From assembly GCF_000003815.2 (NCBI RefSeq), contig NC_049981.1, forward strand, positions 13,988,217 to 14,052,216: 64,000 nt of DNA, read 5' to 3'. This document shows positions 44,791-56,413 of the stretch, piece after piece; the first letter of the stretch is position 1, and every line of letters begins with the position of its first letter. This DNA is from Branchiostoma floridae. Taxonomy: Eukaryota; Chordata; Leptocardii; Amphioxiformes; Branchiostomatidae. A program made the translations under genes and the position numbers. The notes under the pieces were generated by a model. It had not been told where the DNA came from and made no database searches. It saw nothing but the letters and a program-made list of their open reading frames with translations.

Positions 44791-47126
44791 TTATAGCTCC
44801 CTAAGATTAGACACGTGTATAATCTTAAATCAAGATACACTGTAGGTTGCGACATCTGTAATAGTTAAAACGCGACGGATTACTTTTCCGTCTTGCATCT
44901 AGGGCGGTACTAATGTAACAGGCAACAAGAAAACCACCGTTTCTGTGCCAATATTTTGACAGGAAAAATGTTTGTCATTCGGCCATTCCATTTGCTGCAC
45001 AGATGGCAAAAGGCTCGCAGTGACAGTGGGTAGACAAAGACGTTCTAAACGGGCGAGTGAAGCTATCTATGTGTCCCGCCCGTCACACATAAACACACAG
45101 ACACTGCTTGGGTTTCACGACGACTTGACGTTCGGTACATCTCCGTGGAAGGTTGAAGTTCCCTCCGAGACATCGCCGACAAGTCTTCCGCCAGGGCGGA
45201 AACTGACTCACGTGTCTACATCTGTTCTAGGCGTCCCGGGACGTCTCGACTAGCCGTCGGGAGAAAGAGAAAACCCCGAACATCTCACTGGGACAGGCGT
45301 CTGGAGGGAATTGACTCTGCCCCTCCCCTGCCCGCAGGAGTTGGTACATTCCATTTTCAGGACCAGGTTGGCTACAGCGCCGCTCGGATAGACGAGACGG
45401 CCGCAGACTGGTAACCGCCGCACACTGTGGAGCATCTCGGTCCTACCCCGCTTGGAATAACTACCGCATCGCTTCAGAACTCCTGGCGGAGGATGCGTTA
45501 GAGTCTCTGCGAGCTCACCAGCGAGGCGTAGCTCTGCGAATTTGTAAGTACCGACATCTCTTTCTTATCCGCACATCCCGCAAAGCTATGGGATCTAGAG
45601 GAATATTTTCGTATGCTCTTTTCTGGGGCGGTATGTGACCCTCCTCGCATGGGGTGTTTGCATTTGTGTCCCACCTCAAAACCCGGGCTGATGTTCCTAG
45701 AGAGAAAGTCAACAAGCAGTAAAACCTACACTAAGCCACTACCAAGTGTTACTTTTTCCATCACTCCGCCTTTGACTTGGAGGGATTTCCAAGAGAGGCA
45801 AAAGTTATTGAAAGGAAGCTTAAGATGAAGTAACCTTATCCGAGTGTTCATCAGTAGATCTAGATACTTGCCAGGGGAGAGTTGAGACGAATTTGACGTG
45901 GTTCGCAGCGACTTCCCCCTGAAAGAAAACCGCGCACCACTTGCCAAGAAACAGACGTTCGTTCTCTGGAAGGACTCACTTTCTCTTTTCTTTGTTTCCC
46001 CGCCAAGAATCTTCCAGGACTACTTGATGAGAATAACCGCAACGGCCAGGAGATAGTGTTAGTTTCCCGTCTTCCAGGGCTTGTAGAAAGTTAGACGGGT
46101 AAGTCTCTGCGTTCTGCTTTGTTGATTTTTTGCTATGCGTGTGTGTGTCTGCGACTTGCACTGCCACATGTGGTAGAGAGCTAGAGAAAGTACTTCACAA
46201 GTAAACACTTTCACTATCTCCAAGCTCCTTGCAGTAATCCCTTTCCCGGAGCAATCGCAAGAGAAATCGTCCAGTAGATTGGAGAAGGGAGCTCGATTGA
46301 ATAGAGGGATTCTAGAAATCCCAGCCGTAATGTGCCGCGGGGTGGTTGGGATGAGGAATTACGGAATTCTAACCTTGATAACGCGAAACAGATGAAACGC
46401 CACATGTTGGCGCGGCCGCCTGCCCCAACCACCAACCCCACCTCGCGCACTCACCTTTTCCCCATCAAAGTTTTGTTTTCTCACTCCTCTTTCCCTCAGT
46501 GTTGACAAATTGATAATACCTCATGTTTGTAACGCGCGTGAATGGCTCATAGAGTTTTAATATGTAACCTCCCTCCCCTGTGGACAGTTTGGAAAACCAA
46601 ACGGGTGACTTGTGATTTATGGCCAACCTCTAGCTCTGTACCTGACCTTTCATTATTGACAAATGTCTACATTTGCATCTGTTTCTGTGCCGAATTATGA
46701 TCTATTAATATTTCTGATGGTTTGTGGCGGGATGTTTAGAACTGGTCTGTTGGCGCTGTGCCTAGAGTGCACCAGTCGGGTAGGGGGACGAACGAACACC
46801 GCAATTTATTTGGATTTAATTACAAGTGAGGAAACCGAACACCGCGGTACAAGCGGGGCTGGACTCTCTCTCCGGATGGAAACAGGCTGGCTGGATTTCT
46901 GATCGTTCGCGGAGTCGGCTGTCTGATCGTATAAGACTAGAAACATAGCAGGTACCACCGCCAAATCAGTTCCACACCAAACAAGTTCTAGCCTGGGAAC
47001 CATATGCTACATTTGCGCAGGAATGTGTGAGACATTCATGATCAGAGTGTGGGATGTTCTATTTTGACAGACAGGGCGCCATTTTGTTGACCTTGACATG
47101 TGTACTGTCCCCTCCATCACAGGGCC
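44791..47126. other. Intergenic; upstream region of the collagen gene
   Basis: Presumed promoter and 5' UTR of the collagen gene on the right and 5' region of the microprotein gene on the left. No TATA box or exon is obvious. The frames seen (44972-45253, 46663-46902) carry no recognised domain. Confidence 0.4.
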
Positions 47127-47190
47127 ATGGGGACGTTATGGGACGCGACGAGGATACACCTCGCCATCTTCCTACTATTAGTTGTACATG
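47127..47190 (+). CDS. Collagen gene, exon 1: start and signal peptide
   Basis: The ATG lies in an optimal context (GGGCCATGG). The exon encodes a short basic N-region and a hydrophobic core (ATRIHLAIFLLLVVH), splitting a codon after one base at a consensus donor (CATG/GTAAGT). With exon 2 the signal peptide ends Ala-Asn-Ala-Gln, a good signal-peptidase site (A-x-A). The product therefore enters the secretory pathway, as required for a collagen chain that trimerises in the ER and acts in the extracellular matrix. The link to the Gly-X-Y exon 11.7 kb away rests on matched phases and the absence of another candidate. Confidence 0.78.
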
Positions 47191-47553
47191 GTAAGTGTTT
47201 CGGAATCCTTTCCCCAAATATAGATCAGGCTTTGTTTACAGGCGGAGGCAAAACCACAATAAATCATTGTGTCGCTGTCTCGGGGCGACATATGTAACTG
47301 ATTAGCACAAATAAATAGGGACATCTAGACTTTTCCAGACATATCCAAATGAACATGTCTTTTTAAACTGTCAAAGGCAAATATCTTCCGCGGGTACCGG
47401 GTTGGACTATGCATTCTCATTTATTTGCTCCATTAAGAAATAAGTTACGACAACCATCTGAAAACTTTCTCAATAAGAATGTTTTTCTAATTGAAATCCA
47501 TGTCGGACTTAATCGTTGTCCGCTTCGATAATCTTTTTCTCTTTTCTTTCCAG
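47191..47553 (+). other. Collagen gene intron 1
   Basis: A 363-bp intron, donor GTAAGT, acceptor tract TCTTTTTCTCTTTTCTTTCCAG. Nothing else recognised inside. Confidence 0.7.
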
Positions 47554-47603
47554 CAAATGCTCAATTTTCTAGAAAGAAAAGTTCGTCCTGCGACTGCCCT
47601 GAG
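47554..47603 (+). CDS. Collagen gene, exon 2: signal cleavage site and Cys-rich N-terminus
   Basis: Acceptor CTTTTCTTTCCAG, donor CCTGAG/GTGAGT. It completes the codon from exon 1 and ends in phase 0, the phase of collagen triple-helix exons. It encodes the end of the signal peptide and a short mature N-terminus AQFSRKKSSSCDCPE. The CDC pair just before the helix is of the kind that forms interchain disulfides at a collagen N-terminus. The mature chain then passes almost directly into Gly-X-Y sequence, so there is no large N-terminal domain (no VWA, thrombospondin or VWC module), unless missed exons lie between. Confidence 0.75.
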
Positions 47604-50306
47604 GTGAGTGCTCTTCCTTTATTAGCCAATCAGAAGTCTAGACAGTTGCCCCTGGCAACGAGCAAATATCCGGAGGGAGGGAGGGACTTGGAATGTCTTC
47701 CGGCTGTTCCACCTATTGCTCACCCTCAGCGGTTTCGGCAGACTTTGTTTGACAGTGCACTTTGAGTATGTAAAGGGCAATTGAACAACTTGAATGGGCT
47801 CCAACAAAAGCAAATATACATCGATCACAACTACAGCTAATTCGTCTCCGGTGATGTAGCTAAATTTGGATGAAGTCAGACCGGAGTTAAATTCCAAAGG
47901 TTAGAAAAGGTTTCACTCAGTTGTGACGAGTTGCACTTGCAGAGTTTTCGTGGTAGCCCACACAGACCTAGCCTGTGTATATCATTCAGCAGTATGTTAC
48001 TCTCATGGACTTCCCTTTGCGTGACATGAAATGTTCACAGTGGAAATTAGTCTGACTTAGACAGAGTTAGAGTGATGCTTACAGGGACCACCAATGTCTC
48101 CCCTCACAACAGAACAAAGTTCTCCGTAAAAGCACCTAACACCAGGTGGGAAAAGGTCAATGCTCTTACCCCTTTGTGTTAGAAAGAGCTGCCATACGTA
48201 GTTTTGGTGTTTTCAGTGTGTGAACTGAACTCACAGACAAACATACAGTGTATATATTTTTGCACTTTGCCTTGGCGGTTCACCGAATACAGATTTTCAC
48301 GTAATAGTTGTTGACGTTAGTCTCGTGAACATCTTTGTGACGAAACGCCAAGACTGTAATGTCCGGGTGATGAAATAAGGATATACAGCCAGTACCCCTA
48401 GCCTACTCCCTTCCCATCCTTTCGCCCATTCTGAGCAAAAGCAGCACCACTCGGAGCCTCTCGGAAACCACATTTGATCACCGGTCTGTGATAAGTTGTG
48501 GCGGGAATGGCACGCTGTACACGCCCATGACTCCCAGCTAATAAAGACCATATTTTCACCAGCTCTGTCCAAAAATCAGGTTTCGTCTGGATTGACAGGT
48601 TTTAGAACGGGCCAACATGGCTGGTCAAGTGAAGAGTCCATCAAACGCGAGGCATTGAACCAAGAAATGCTTGCACGCGTTCAAAGTGTTGTCTTATATC
48701 GTCGTTAAAACCCAACCCAACCAGGCTTCAGTTGCCCAATGCTCTTGGTAGAGGTCTAAATGACAGAGCACTAAATAGAGATTACACAAAATACGTTTCT
48801 AGTATCTAAGATACTGCTTACAAATTCCCTCGTTTGGCACAGTTTTGGACGTACACTAACTACTTTAAGCGATGCTAAACCGGTTGTATCACCTTCGTGA
48901 TGTTTACGCTTGAACCACACCAAAGTTTACCAATCAATGAGCTTTTCTGAACTACTTAAGCTTTTGTGACCACGACGTTTATGTAATGCTTTCAAAATAC
49001 AACATGTAGTACGACAGGCTAAAACAAGCACAAGTTATAAATGGACGGACATGTACACAGAAGCTATAAGAGTTGTAACGTTGAGATGGAAGTAGTTCTG
49101 TTTGTTGGATGAAGTATTGCTGGATGCTGTTTGACTTGGAGTGGCTAGTTGGAATTTTGTGCCATGACCCTATATAGCTGCGAGATGCCGCGAGGAAAAC
49201 ACAACCGTTTACCCAGCGAGCCGCACGTATGCTAACGAAGATGGATGGGTGCGGATCGTATGTCTCCGTGCTAATTTTTATAAGGGGGCAAAAACGGGTG
49301 ATAATCACATAGAGATGTCCGTATTTTTTCTCGAAACAAACCAATGTACTGCATAATCATGATTTTCATATCTAAACCCATTTCCATTGTGATGCTTTAT
49401 TACGCAATCTATAATTTTTTATAATTTGACGCCGGCAGTTGATATGTTATGCCCAAGACATTTGTTCATGGTTCTTCACGATATGAATAATAATAATTAT
49501 GATGATGATGGTTCTTGCAGTTGGAACACGTTATATTGGTGGGAACCGATTGCGTCATGTTATGATTATCTAGTCGAACATTTAGAGAGGCCGATGGAAA
49601 AAAGTAGTAAAATCCCCATAACAGCGTTTTTTTTCGGATTCGAGTCTCCGGGCAGGCTGAATCTAGAGTGCACATTCTGATTTGCTAATGTGGCCGTCAT
49701 TCGGAGAATATAACTTGCTCGAACCAATAAGGACCATGGTTATATCGTATCAATCGTTTTCTGTACCTGACCAATAGTGACTCGTATCGATCATTTTCTG
49801 TATCTAACCAACAGTGGCAGATACAACAAAACCAAACAACTCTTGACGCTGTTCCAAAGTGTGGAAGTAATTTAGAGCTCTTGGCATCACCAAACGTGTT
49901 CCTCTGGACTTTCAAATAGTGTTTGAGGGCTCTACTTGAACTGGCCTGATATGTGATGACAAGAGGAATACCGCAAATATATTAATGTGTTCGGAGATAA
50001 TGTCTGAAGTGCTTTCGATGAGTTGGTGTGAAAAAACAGACGCGATAGTCAAAGCTGTGGCCATCTGGGAGGCCTGGTAAAAGGCCTGGTAAACTGCCTG
50101 ATGAAAGAAGAGCCGTAGTGACTTGATGGAACGTGATTTCACTAGAAGCAAGCTTCATGCAGTAATCTTTCATGATCTTTGATTGTTTACTTTCTAAACA
50201 CAGGTATCAAAGGGTCACTGAAGACCCATTCCACACAGCCCTGTGTCGTTGATGAGTCGAAAATGTTCGATAACGTTATTTACGTAACCTTGGCCCGGGT
50301 CACAGT

Positions 50307-50485
50307 CGTCGTACGATGATCGTACGATCGCAAACTAGACGCATTCTTGGGATACTACAGTCGTGCATGTGTTGTACAAATTTCAGCTGTCTTGTGGCTG
50401 TCAAGATTCTACCCAGCGGTGCATGGTTCTGTCACAGCCTGATTGAAAGCACTATGGCATCAAAATCGTACGATTACATACGACG
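50307..50485. mobile_element. MITE-like inverted repeat rich in CGTACGAT (~180 bp)
   Basis: The left arm is CGTCGTACGATGATCGTACG (50307-50326). The right arm, reversed, is CGTCGTATGTAATCGTACGA (50485-50466). They match with few differences, around a 140-bp core. The left arm also contains the self-palindrome GATCGTACGATC. No coding capacity. Confidence 0.55.
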
Positions 50486-52540
50486 AAAATGACTGCGCGT
50501 AAGACTCGTAAGGTTGCACGATCTCTCACGTTCCGTATCCTGACAAAGGCGAAGTTGTCTGGGCACTTTTCCATCGCCAGCTATTTAGACTGATTGCGGT
50601 TCACCGGGTCCCTCTCACAGTGATCCGTACAATAGCTTGCGGGCCAAGTTTAACGAGCAAAAAATGCCAGTGTTTGCCAAAAAGCCGTCTGATACAAGAC
50701 CGTCCCTCTGTTGGAACAGTAACGTGTGATAGTATGGTTAGCATTCTGGACGACTCATTGATTTCACGATACCCCTTAGTCCAGACTACACATGCTGGTC
50801 TCGTTCCAAAAGCCTTGGAACTAAAGAATTCCAGCGCGTCCAATTTAATGTAGTTAGTGTACACTCCGACTAGCCCGAGTTTGGCTGAGATAAACAAAGA
50901 TCTTGTAGCATTTACCCCTTGGTTTTAAAGAATTTGCAGTGGAATTAGATGTATTACTCAGTCGAGGACTAACTTCTCTTTTAGGTTTATGAGCTCATTA
51001 AGTAAAGGAATGTACATAGGGAAACAAACTAAGCAAGTTCATCGAAGATTATCATCACTTTTGTCCTAATTATTGTTCCTTGCTCTGTCTATAGCAGGGT
51101 ACGTTAATTTTACAGGGAGGGGTCGCTAGCCCTTCCCTTTAACATGCTGGAGGCACCTCCTCCAACACGGAACCCCCATTCTACGTCCCTGCCGAAAGAT
51201 GGGTAATGCCCCAACCGAGATGCACTTTTGATCGGAGTGGGGAGGGGGGCTCTTCAAAGTTGTTCCCCCTCACTGTACGTTTTCACAATTTCTGTAATAT
51301 CCATGTCCGATGTCGTCATCTCAATTTCCTCCAAATATCATGATTATGACGCCATGTCTGTCTGAATTCCCCGTCCAATATTTTGTATATTTTCGAAAAG
51401 CAACGACAGGTGTGGTCGAATTATTATTTTTAAATTCTTGTATGTATTGAATGTCCTTTGGAATCAAAGACCTTAATCTGTGTATTTCTTCCTTCCCACC
51501 CACCTTGCCCAAATTGCCACAAACAGAAGAAATGACAACAAAACGTATCTTATGACGTAGTATAGGCTAACTCAGCTTTCATATTCAGTTAATTGGACTC
51601 AAAACGACAGTGCTTTTATGCCCCGACTTGTACCTTTGAATGAACCTCTTAATTAGAATAACCTTAAGAAAGTCGTTTTGCACACTTCATTAACATCCAC
51701 AATAACAGCGTTGGGTTAAATTCTCGGGCTGTGTATATTTGTGCCAAACAGCTAGCTGCACCACATTCTATCCTATCAGTTGCTCATCAACATTGGACGT
51801 TGTTATCAGACCATTGATTATGGGTGACCCTAATGTTGCCATTTGCAAGTGTCCTTATGTCTGCATCGTATGTTGCCATCGTTTTTTACTCATCTTATTT
51901 AAGTTTCCAGTTGTATTTGTTTTGAAAACACTGATAATGTAAACAAAAAGTTATTCCCGAGCCAAAGGCTAAGGAAGAGCGAGAGACCTGAATAACTTTG
52001 ACATTTTCATCACTCCCCTCCCCCTTCCCTAATCTCTCCCCTAAGACATTACAGACTCCCTGGGACGTTTAGGACACGCTTCTGGACCTGGAAAAACATC
52101 CACACCGCCGCCGGTGTGGGATTGTTCTTCCCACGCGTAAAATACTTCGTAAATATTTTGGGTCTCTGGCAAGAGTGCAAGGATAATATTCAACCCGTAA
52201 AATGGGCTGGTGTTGTTGCGCGGTGGGGCAGGAATCCCCCGGGCTTAATTACTCAAATGACAGATAAGGACAGAAGACGGGTCCTGGTGGGCTTTAAGAA
52301 CTTTTGTTGCTGTGGCGGCGGGAGGGCTCAAAACGTGGGCCTTGTTCAAAGGAGTGGAACCATGTTGGGAAGATCTATATACCTTGTTAGTTTCTACTAC
52401 AAAGAATGCTACAGACAGTGGAAGTTCCGGAGCAACAGAGTCAGTCTCTGAACATTACAATCTTCCACAGTGCTATAATGCAAAGACTTTGTAACTCAAT
52501 GTCAAGGTTCATCATTTGATCACAAAGGGCAGACATTCTA

Positions 52541-52560
52541 CCCCCCCCCCCCCCCCCCCC
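52541..52560 (+). repeat. Homopolymer C20
   Basis: Twenty consecutive C. Length in an assembly is unreliable for such runs. Confidence 0.95.
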
Positions 52561-52614
52561 ATCACAAGAAAACACTGGTGACACCAGACAAGCAACATTT
52601 GCGAGCAAATGCAG

Positions 52615-53120
52615 CATATTTCAATCCATCTTCCCTTGTTCCAAAAGTGAATTTAAGAAAAAGTCACCCCCCTCCCATGCGAAAATGAGGCACTTCCAGA
52701 TAAAATGGGCACTTAGTTCCACTGAAGCAAAGGGCTTCACGGGCTTCACATATAATCACCCTGGTCCAAAATTAAATTTAAAAAAAATCGCCCGGGTGAG
52801 AATGGTACCTACATGTCAAATGAACAAGTCCAAAAACACGGGGAAAAAAAGAATTTTCAGTCACCACTCCAGTCCAAAGTTGAATTCTTAAAAATGATTA
52901 CTCTCACACGGTCAAGGCAGACTTATTAAAAGGACGGATCACCCTAGTCTAATAAAAATGTTTACAAAAATGCCTCCCCCTGCAAGAATAGACTCTTTCA
53001 TCACTCCCCAAGTAAAATAGTCAAATAGACCAGTCCAAAAACACGTCCAGCCAGGACATATGTTTTTATAAAACCATCCCAGTCCCAAATTGAAATTAAG
53101 AAAAAGTCCCGTGTATGAAT
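52615..53120 (+). repeat. Degenerate tandem array (TCACCnnnCCAGTCCAAAnTT-type)
   Basis: Related blocks recur at about 52635 (TGTTCCAAAAGTGAATTTAA), 52765 (CTGGTCCAAAATTAAATTTA), 52868 (CCAGTCCAAAGTTGAATTCT) and 53083 (CAGTCCCAAATTGAAATTAA), each followed by an A-rich run and usually CACC or CCC. Spacing is irregular (about 100-210 bp). It resembles an old satellite or a repeatedly duplicated non-autonomous element. Confidence 0.5.
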
Positions 53121-53190
53121 GGAGCAGATTGCAGATTACTGAATGAAAAATGACCTAAAACCGCCTATTCTGAAGTAACGTATGCCAAAG

Positions 53191-53228
53191 GTGTGAATAA
53201 TTATTCACACATGACGTTAACGTCATGT
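53191..53228. promoter_or_regulatory. Two overlapping perfect 20-bp palindromes
   Basis: GTGTGAATAATTATTCACAC (53191-53210) and ACATGACGTTAACGTCATGT (53209-53228) are each perfectly self-complementary and overlap by two bases. The second carries two TGACGT bZIP/CRE half-sites facing each other around TA; the first carries AATAATTATT, an AT-rich homeodomain-like core. A dimeric transcription-factor site is possible, as is a transposon remnant. It lies 90 bp before the candidate collagen microexon. Confidence 0.4.
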
Positions 53229-53317
53229 TGTCATAGGTGCACAGCATCCCTGAACCAAGATTGAAGTCATTTGATTTAATCAGGCTGGCTTATTAGCTGA
53301 TCACTTAATCTAATCAG

Positions 53318-53347
53318 CCAGGTGAACCTGGAATGCCAGGTACTGAG
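53318..53347 (+). CDS. Possible 30-bp Gly-X-Y microexon of the collagen gene
   Basis: Between an acceptor (CACTTAATCTAATCAG) and a donor (GAG/GTAGTG) lie exactly ten codons, PGEPGMPGTE, in phase 0 at both ends, with Gly at every third place. Placed between exon 2 (…CDCPE) and the exon at 58908 (GPEGPAG…) it gives CPE-P-GEP-GMP-GTE-GPE without a break in the triplet rhythm. The pyrimidine tract and donor are only moderate, and ten codons could match by chance. RNA evidence would settle it. Confidence 0.45.
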
Positions 53348-55342
53348 GTAGTGGGATCACGGCGCAGGAATCTGAAAACCTCAAAATACCCATCCCCCGA
53401 AAGATGATCTCAAATGAATAATTTGCCAAAAATCATGAATCCTTTGAATGAATATCTGTAGCGTAACTACCCCCTATCCCAAATGTCAGGTCATTTGCTT
53501 GTTCTTGCACAATATACATTTTCCGTTATACTTCAACGTGAACCCTGTACCTGTGTTTTCTATGACTGATATAAGATACGTTCAGACTATCTACAGTGGT
53601 CCAAGGGGTGGTGGGAGCTCGGGATCCTATCTTCATTAGCTAATAACTCGATAGGGCCTCTACACTACATTCAGTAATGACAAGGTCTTGGCCTTGGCTA
53701 GGACAGCAATGCATGCAGTTTCTCAATGCTTACCGCTTCCGACTTCAGACTCCGAGGCTGGACGACTGATTTAAAGGCAAGGTTATTGGTTAACCTCTTT
53801 GGAAGTAGATAAATGAGAGCCAGGCTTTTTTGCTTACATTGTGCATTACCGTGGTATGGAGTCGTAAATTGAATTTGAAGTTTCTCTGAGATTGAGAGAT
53901 CCCCCTTTCGTGGAAGTCCACCAGACAGCAGTGGGAATAGGAGCAAGGAAGCATGTGGTTTGACCTTTCACCTTCAGACGCCTGCGACGAAGTTCGAACA
54001 AAGCCTCCCTGTGATGTTTTGAAAAAAAAAAAGAAAGGATACAAAGACGAGTTAAGACCTTTGACTAGAATCTAGATTCTCTCTACCTGACTCGGCTAGT
54101 GCCTCTGACCCTTTAAGAATGTACCCCCTCCCCCTGAATAAGAAATATTACCTCTGATACCTGCGTTAGACTGGGCAAGTAAAAACAGATGTCTCCGTGG
54201 GCACAGAATGTCTCGAAGCTCCTTCTCCGGTGTTTGTAGCAAGATAACAGCTATGAGTGTCGAATAGCCTGGTGTTCTAACGGCACCCACGGCAAATCTT
54301 ATATTGATTTGGGGTTCTGGAAAATATCAAACATCGTAAAGCTTAAGAAGAGTTAAGTTATTGAATATTTTAGATACTGAACAAATTTCTTGCCCGCCCC
54401 CACAAACATTCTCGTCAGAAAACAGACGATTTTATCGGATCAGATGAGATCATATCAATGATGACGAAATTCCTCTGAACTGTTCGGTACTGTTGCTACA
54501 ACAAAGCAGCCGTTGTCAAAACACGATCCTGGAGAACCTGCCTGGTATGTCCGCCGTCTATTTAGATAACCCATTTTTTTCTCCGAACAAAACAAAGTAT
54601 AGTTAGTACTTTCCCACCAAATTAGCTTACGTTACGTCATGTTTTTCGCCATGAGTAACTTAAGATATTGTCGCCATGGCAACCGTCACTTCAGAAGTTA
54701 GCTGACTTTAACTTGAGTCGCTCCTTTTTTGCTGACGACAGTATACGACAGTATAATCGGTAACAAAGATCACGATTGACACCTTGGTACATGGCAGTAT
54801 GGTTAACGAGAACCATTCTGGTCTGCTTTCTCTTTTTGCCGGTTGAACATTTCTGCAGGAATTTCTCTCACTTTACACTACCCTGCTTTTCCCCTTTCAA
54901 CACTTGCAGTTGCACATTGTTTTCTGTCTACTGGTAACTTGTGTGCCACGTTTTGCGTATGGAAGGGTAATTTGACGTTTCTTTGACTTAGAGCTTTCCC
55001 TTGCGAAAGTCGGGTGTAGAATAACACTAAAAGGTGACTGTCCAGTAAACCGCTCTTTTGTCTCACCAGCCAAGTAACTGTCGCGTTTTGCGTCAGCGCC
55101 CCTCCCCCGCGCGATCTACCCTGACATTTCATTTGCACAAACAGCGGTGGTAGGCAGCCGACTGCTGGGTTTGGAGCTCCTCCAGAAGAAATGTCGTTCT
55201 ATTTTAAGACACCGATCAATAAGAGCATTACTGAAAGAGGTCATCATAAGCTGGGTATTTTAGAATATCAAATGCCATTTCGGATGCATTTGGTTTCCAC
55301 ACTTTATCTTTATGCATGCAGACGTGGAAGTCAAGCCATAAT

Positions 55343-55343
<1 letters not shown>

Positions 55344-55381
<38 letters not shown>

Positions 55382-55495
55382 TAACACACTCGAACGCGCG
55401 CGCGCGCGCACACACACACACAAAACACACACACACACACACACATACACCTACACACACACACGAACACGAACAAACACACAAACAAACACACC
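55344..55495 (+). repeat. (CA)n microsatellite with (CG)n core
   Basis: A CA-repeat tract of about 150 bp interrupted by CGAACGCGCGCGCGCGCGCA. Long alternating purine-pyrimidine sequence with a pure CG segment is a classic Z-DNA-forming composition. Frames across it (THTHTH, CVCVCV) are artefacts. Confidence 0.95.
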
Positions 55496-56080
55496 CTCGC
55501 CCTTACGGTGTGAGAGTCCCATGGTGATGCCCTGGCTTAAAGTTTGGGATGGTTGCCAAACATGTGGTTTTCGGTCTGCCGCCAAGCCTTGTTTAATGTT
55601 TCTCTTCCAACTCTGTGTCTCCTTTCTTCTCAAAACGTGATTTCAAGCTCGTCCGACATGTCAATGTCACCGAAGCCCTCACCTGTATATTTTTGACTCG
55701 AGCGGAAAGGATAACAGTAGACAGGCGCTGTCTTTGGTCCTTTGGTAGGAAACCTTTCCCACAACTCGGCGATTTGCGAGTTCAGCTCTCGGCTAGCCCA
55801 TCCAGGAGATCGAGACAGGGGTCCTGTTTGCTTACGTTACCCAAAAGTGCTGTCTTCAAAAGACTTATGTAAAATGTTGAATAGATTTGTAGAAATGCGT
55901 TCTCATATAAAAGTTAATTCAAACCATGGCCATCAAATTCTCCGAAGTTCCTTTTCGGCTCACTGCAGCCTCTGAGAACGAAAGTCGCCGACTCCAATAC
56001 GGAAATCATTGCTACTTCTAAAGCCCCGTTGAGGAGGTGGTCCCTTGATGGATTATGTGTGGAGAAACTACGACTTTGGG

Positions 56081-56413
56081 ATCTCCAGACTTGAGCAACT
56101 GTAAGATCTCGGATTTCCTGAAGGTTACAACCAGTCGCCATGATTGATTATTTGAGTTGGCCGTCGCTGTTGGACCAACTCGGAGGTGCAAAGGAAATCT
56201 TGTCTGGCTTTCCCCATCTGGGATTTCGGCAACAAAAATAAGACCTTTTGTGATTTACACTCCTCTGGCGAGTGGCAGTGAGTAACTTGTGTTATTGCCA
56301 AGATCAAATCGCAAGCGCGAGTATCGAAGGGAAGGGGGAGGGGAAGGGTTCTGGGATAAATTTCAAACTGTAGATGATTGTAACCATTCTTCCAGTTGCT
56401 CAAGTCTGGAGAT
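56081..56413. mobile_element. 333-bp segment with perfect 21-bp inverted termini
   Basis: ATCTCCAGACTTGAGCAACT(G) at 56081-56101 is repeated exactly, inverted, at 56393-56413. Similarity continues inward more weakly (GAAGGTTACAAC against GAATGGTTACAATC). No target-site duplication is apparent and no coding sequence is convincing, so a MITE is likely but its ends are not proven. Confidence 0.6.

Larger units (their letters stand above)
47604..53317 (+). other. Long intron region of the collagen gene
   Basis: Contains an inverted-repeat element at about 50307-50485, a dispersed-repeat scrap near 51150-51200, a C20 run and a degenerate array (52541-53120), and two overlapping perfect palindromes (53191-53228). 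No nested gene recognised; frames such as 48979-49344 and 50601-50897 minus lack support. Confidence 0.5.

Noticed and set aside
53580-53639. A second Gly-rich collagen-like exon (SGPRGGGSSG)
   Set aside because: The triplet rhythm breaks after two glycines and there is no suitable donor.
55191-55640. 149-codon frame with poly-THTH peptide
   Set aside because: It is the translation of the CA microsatellite.
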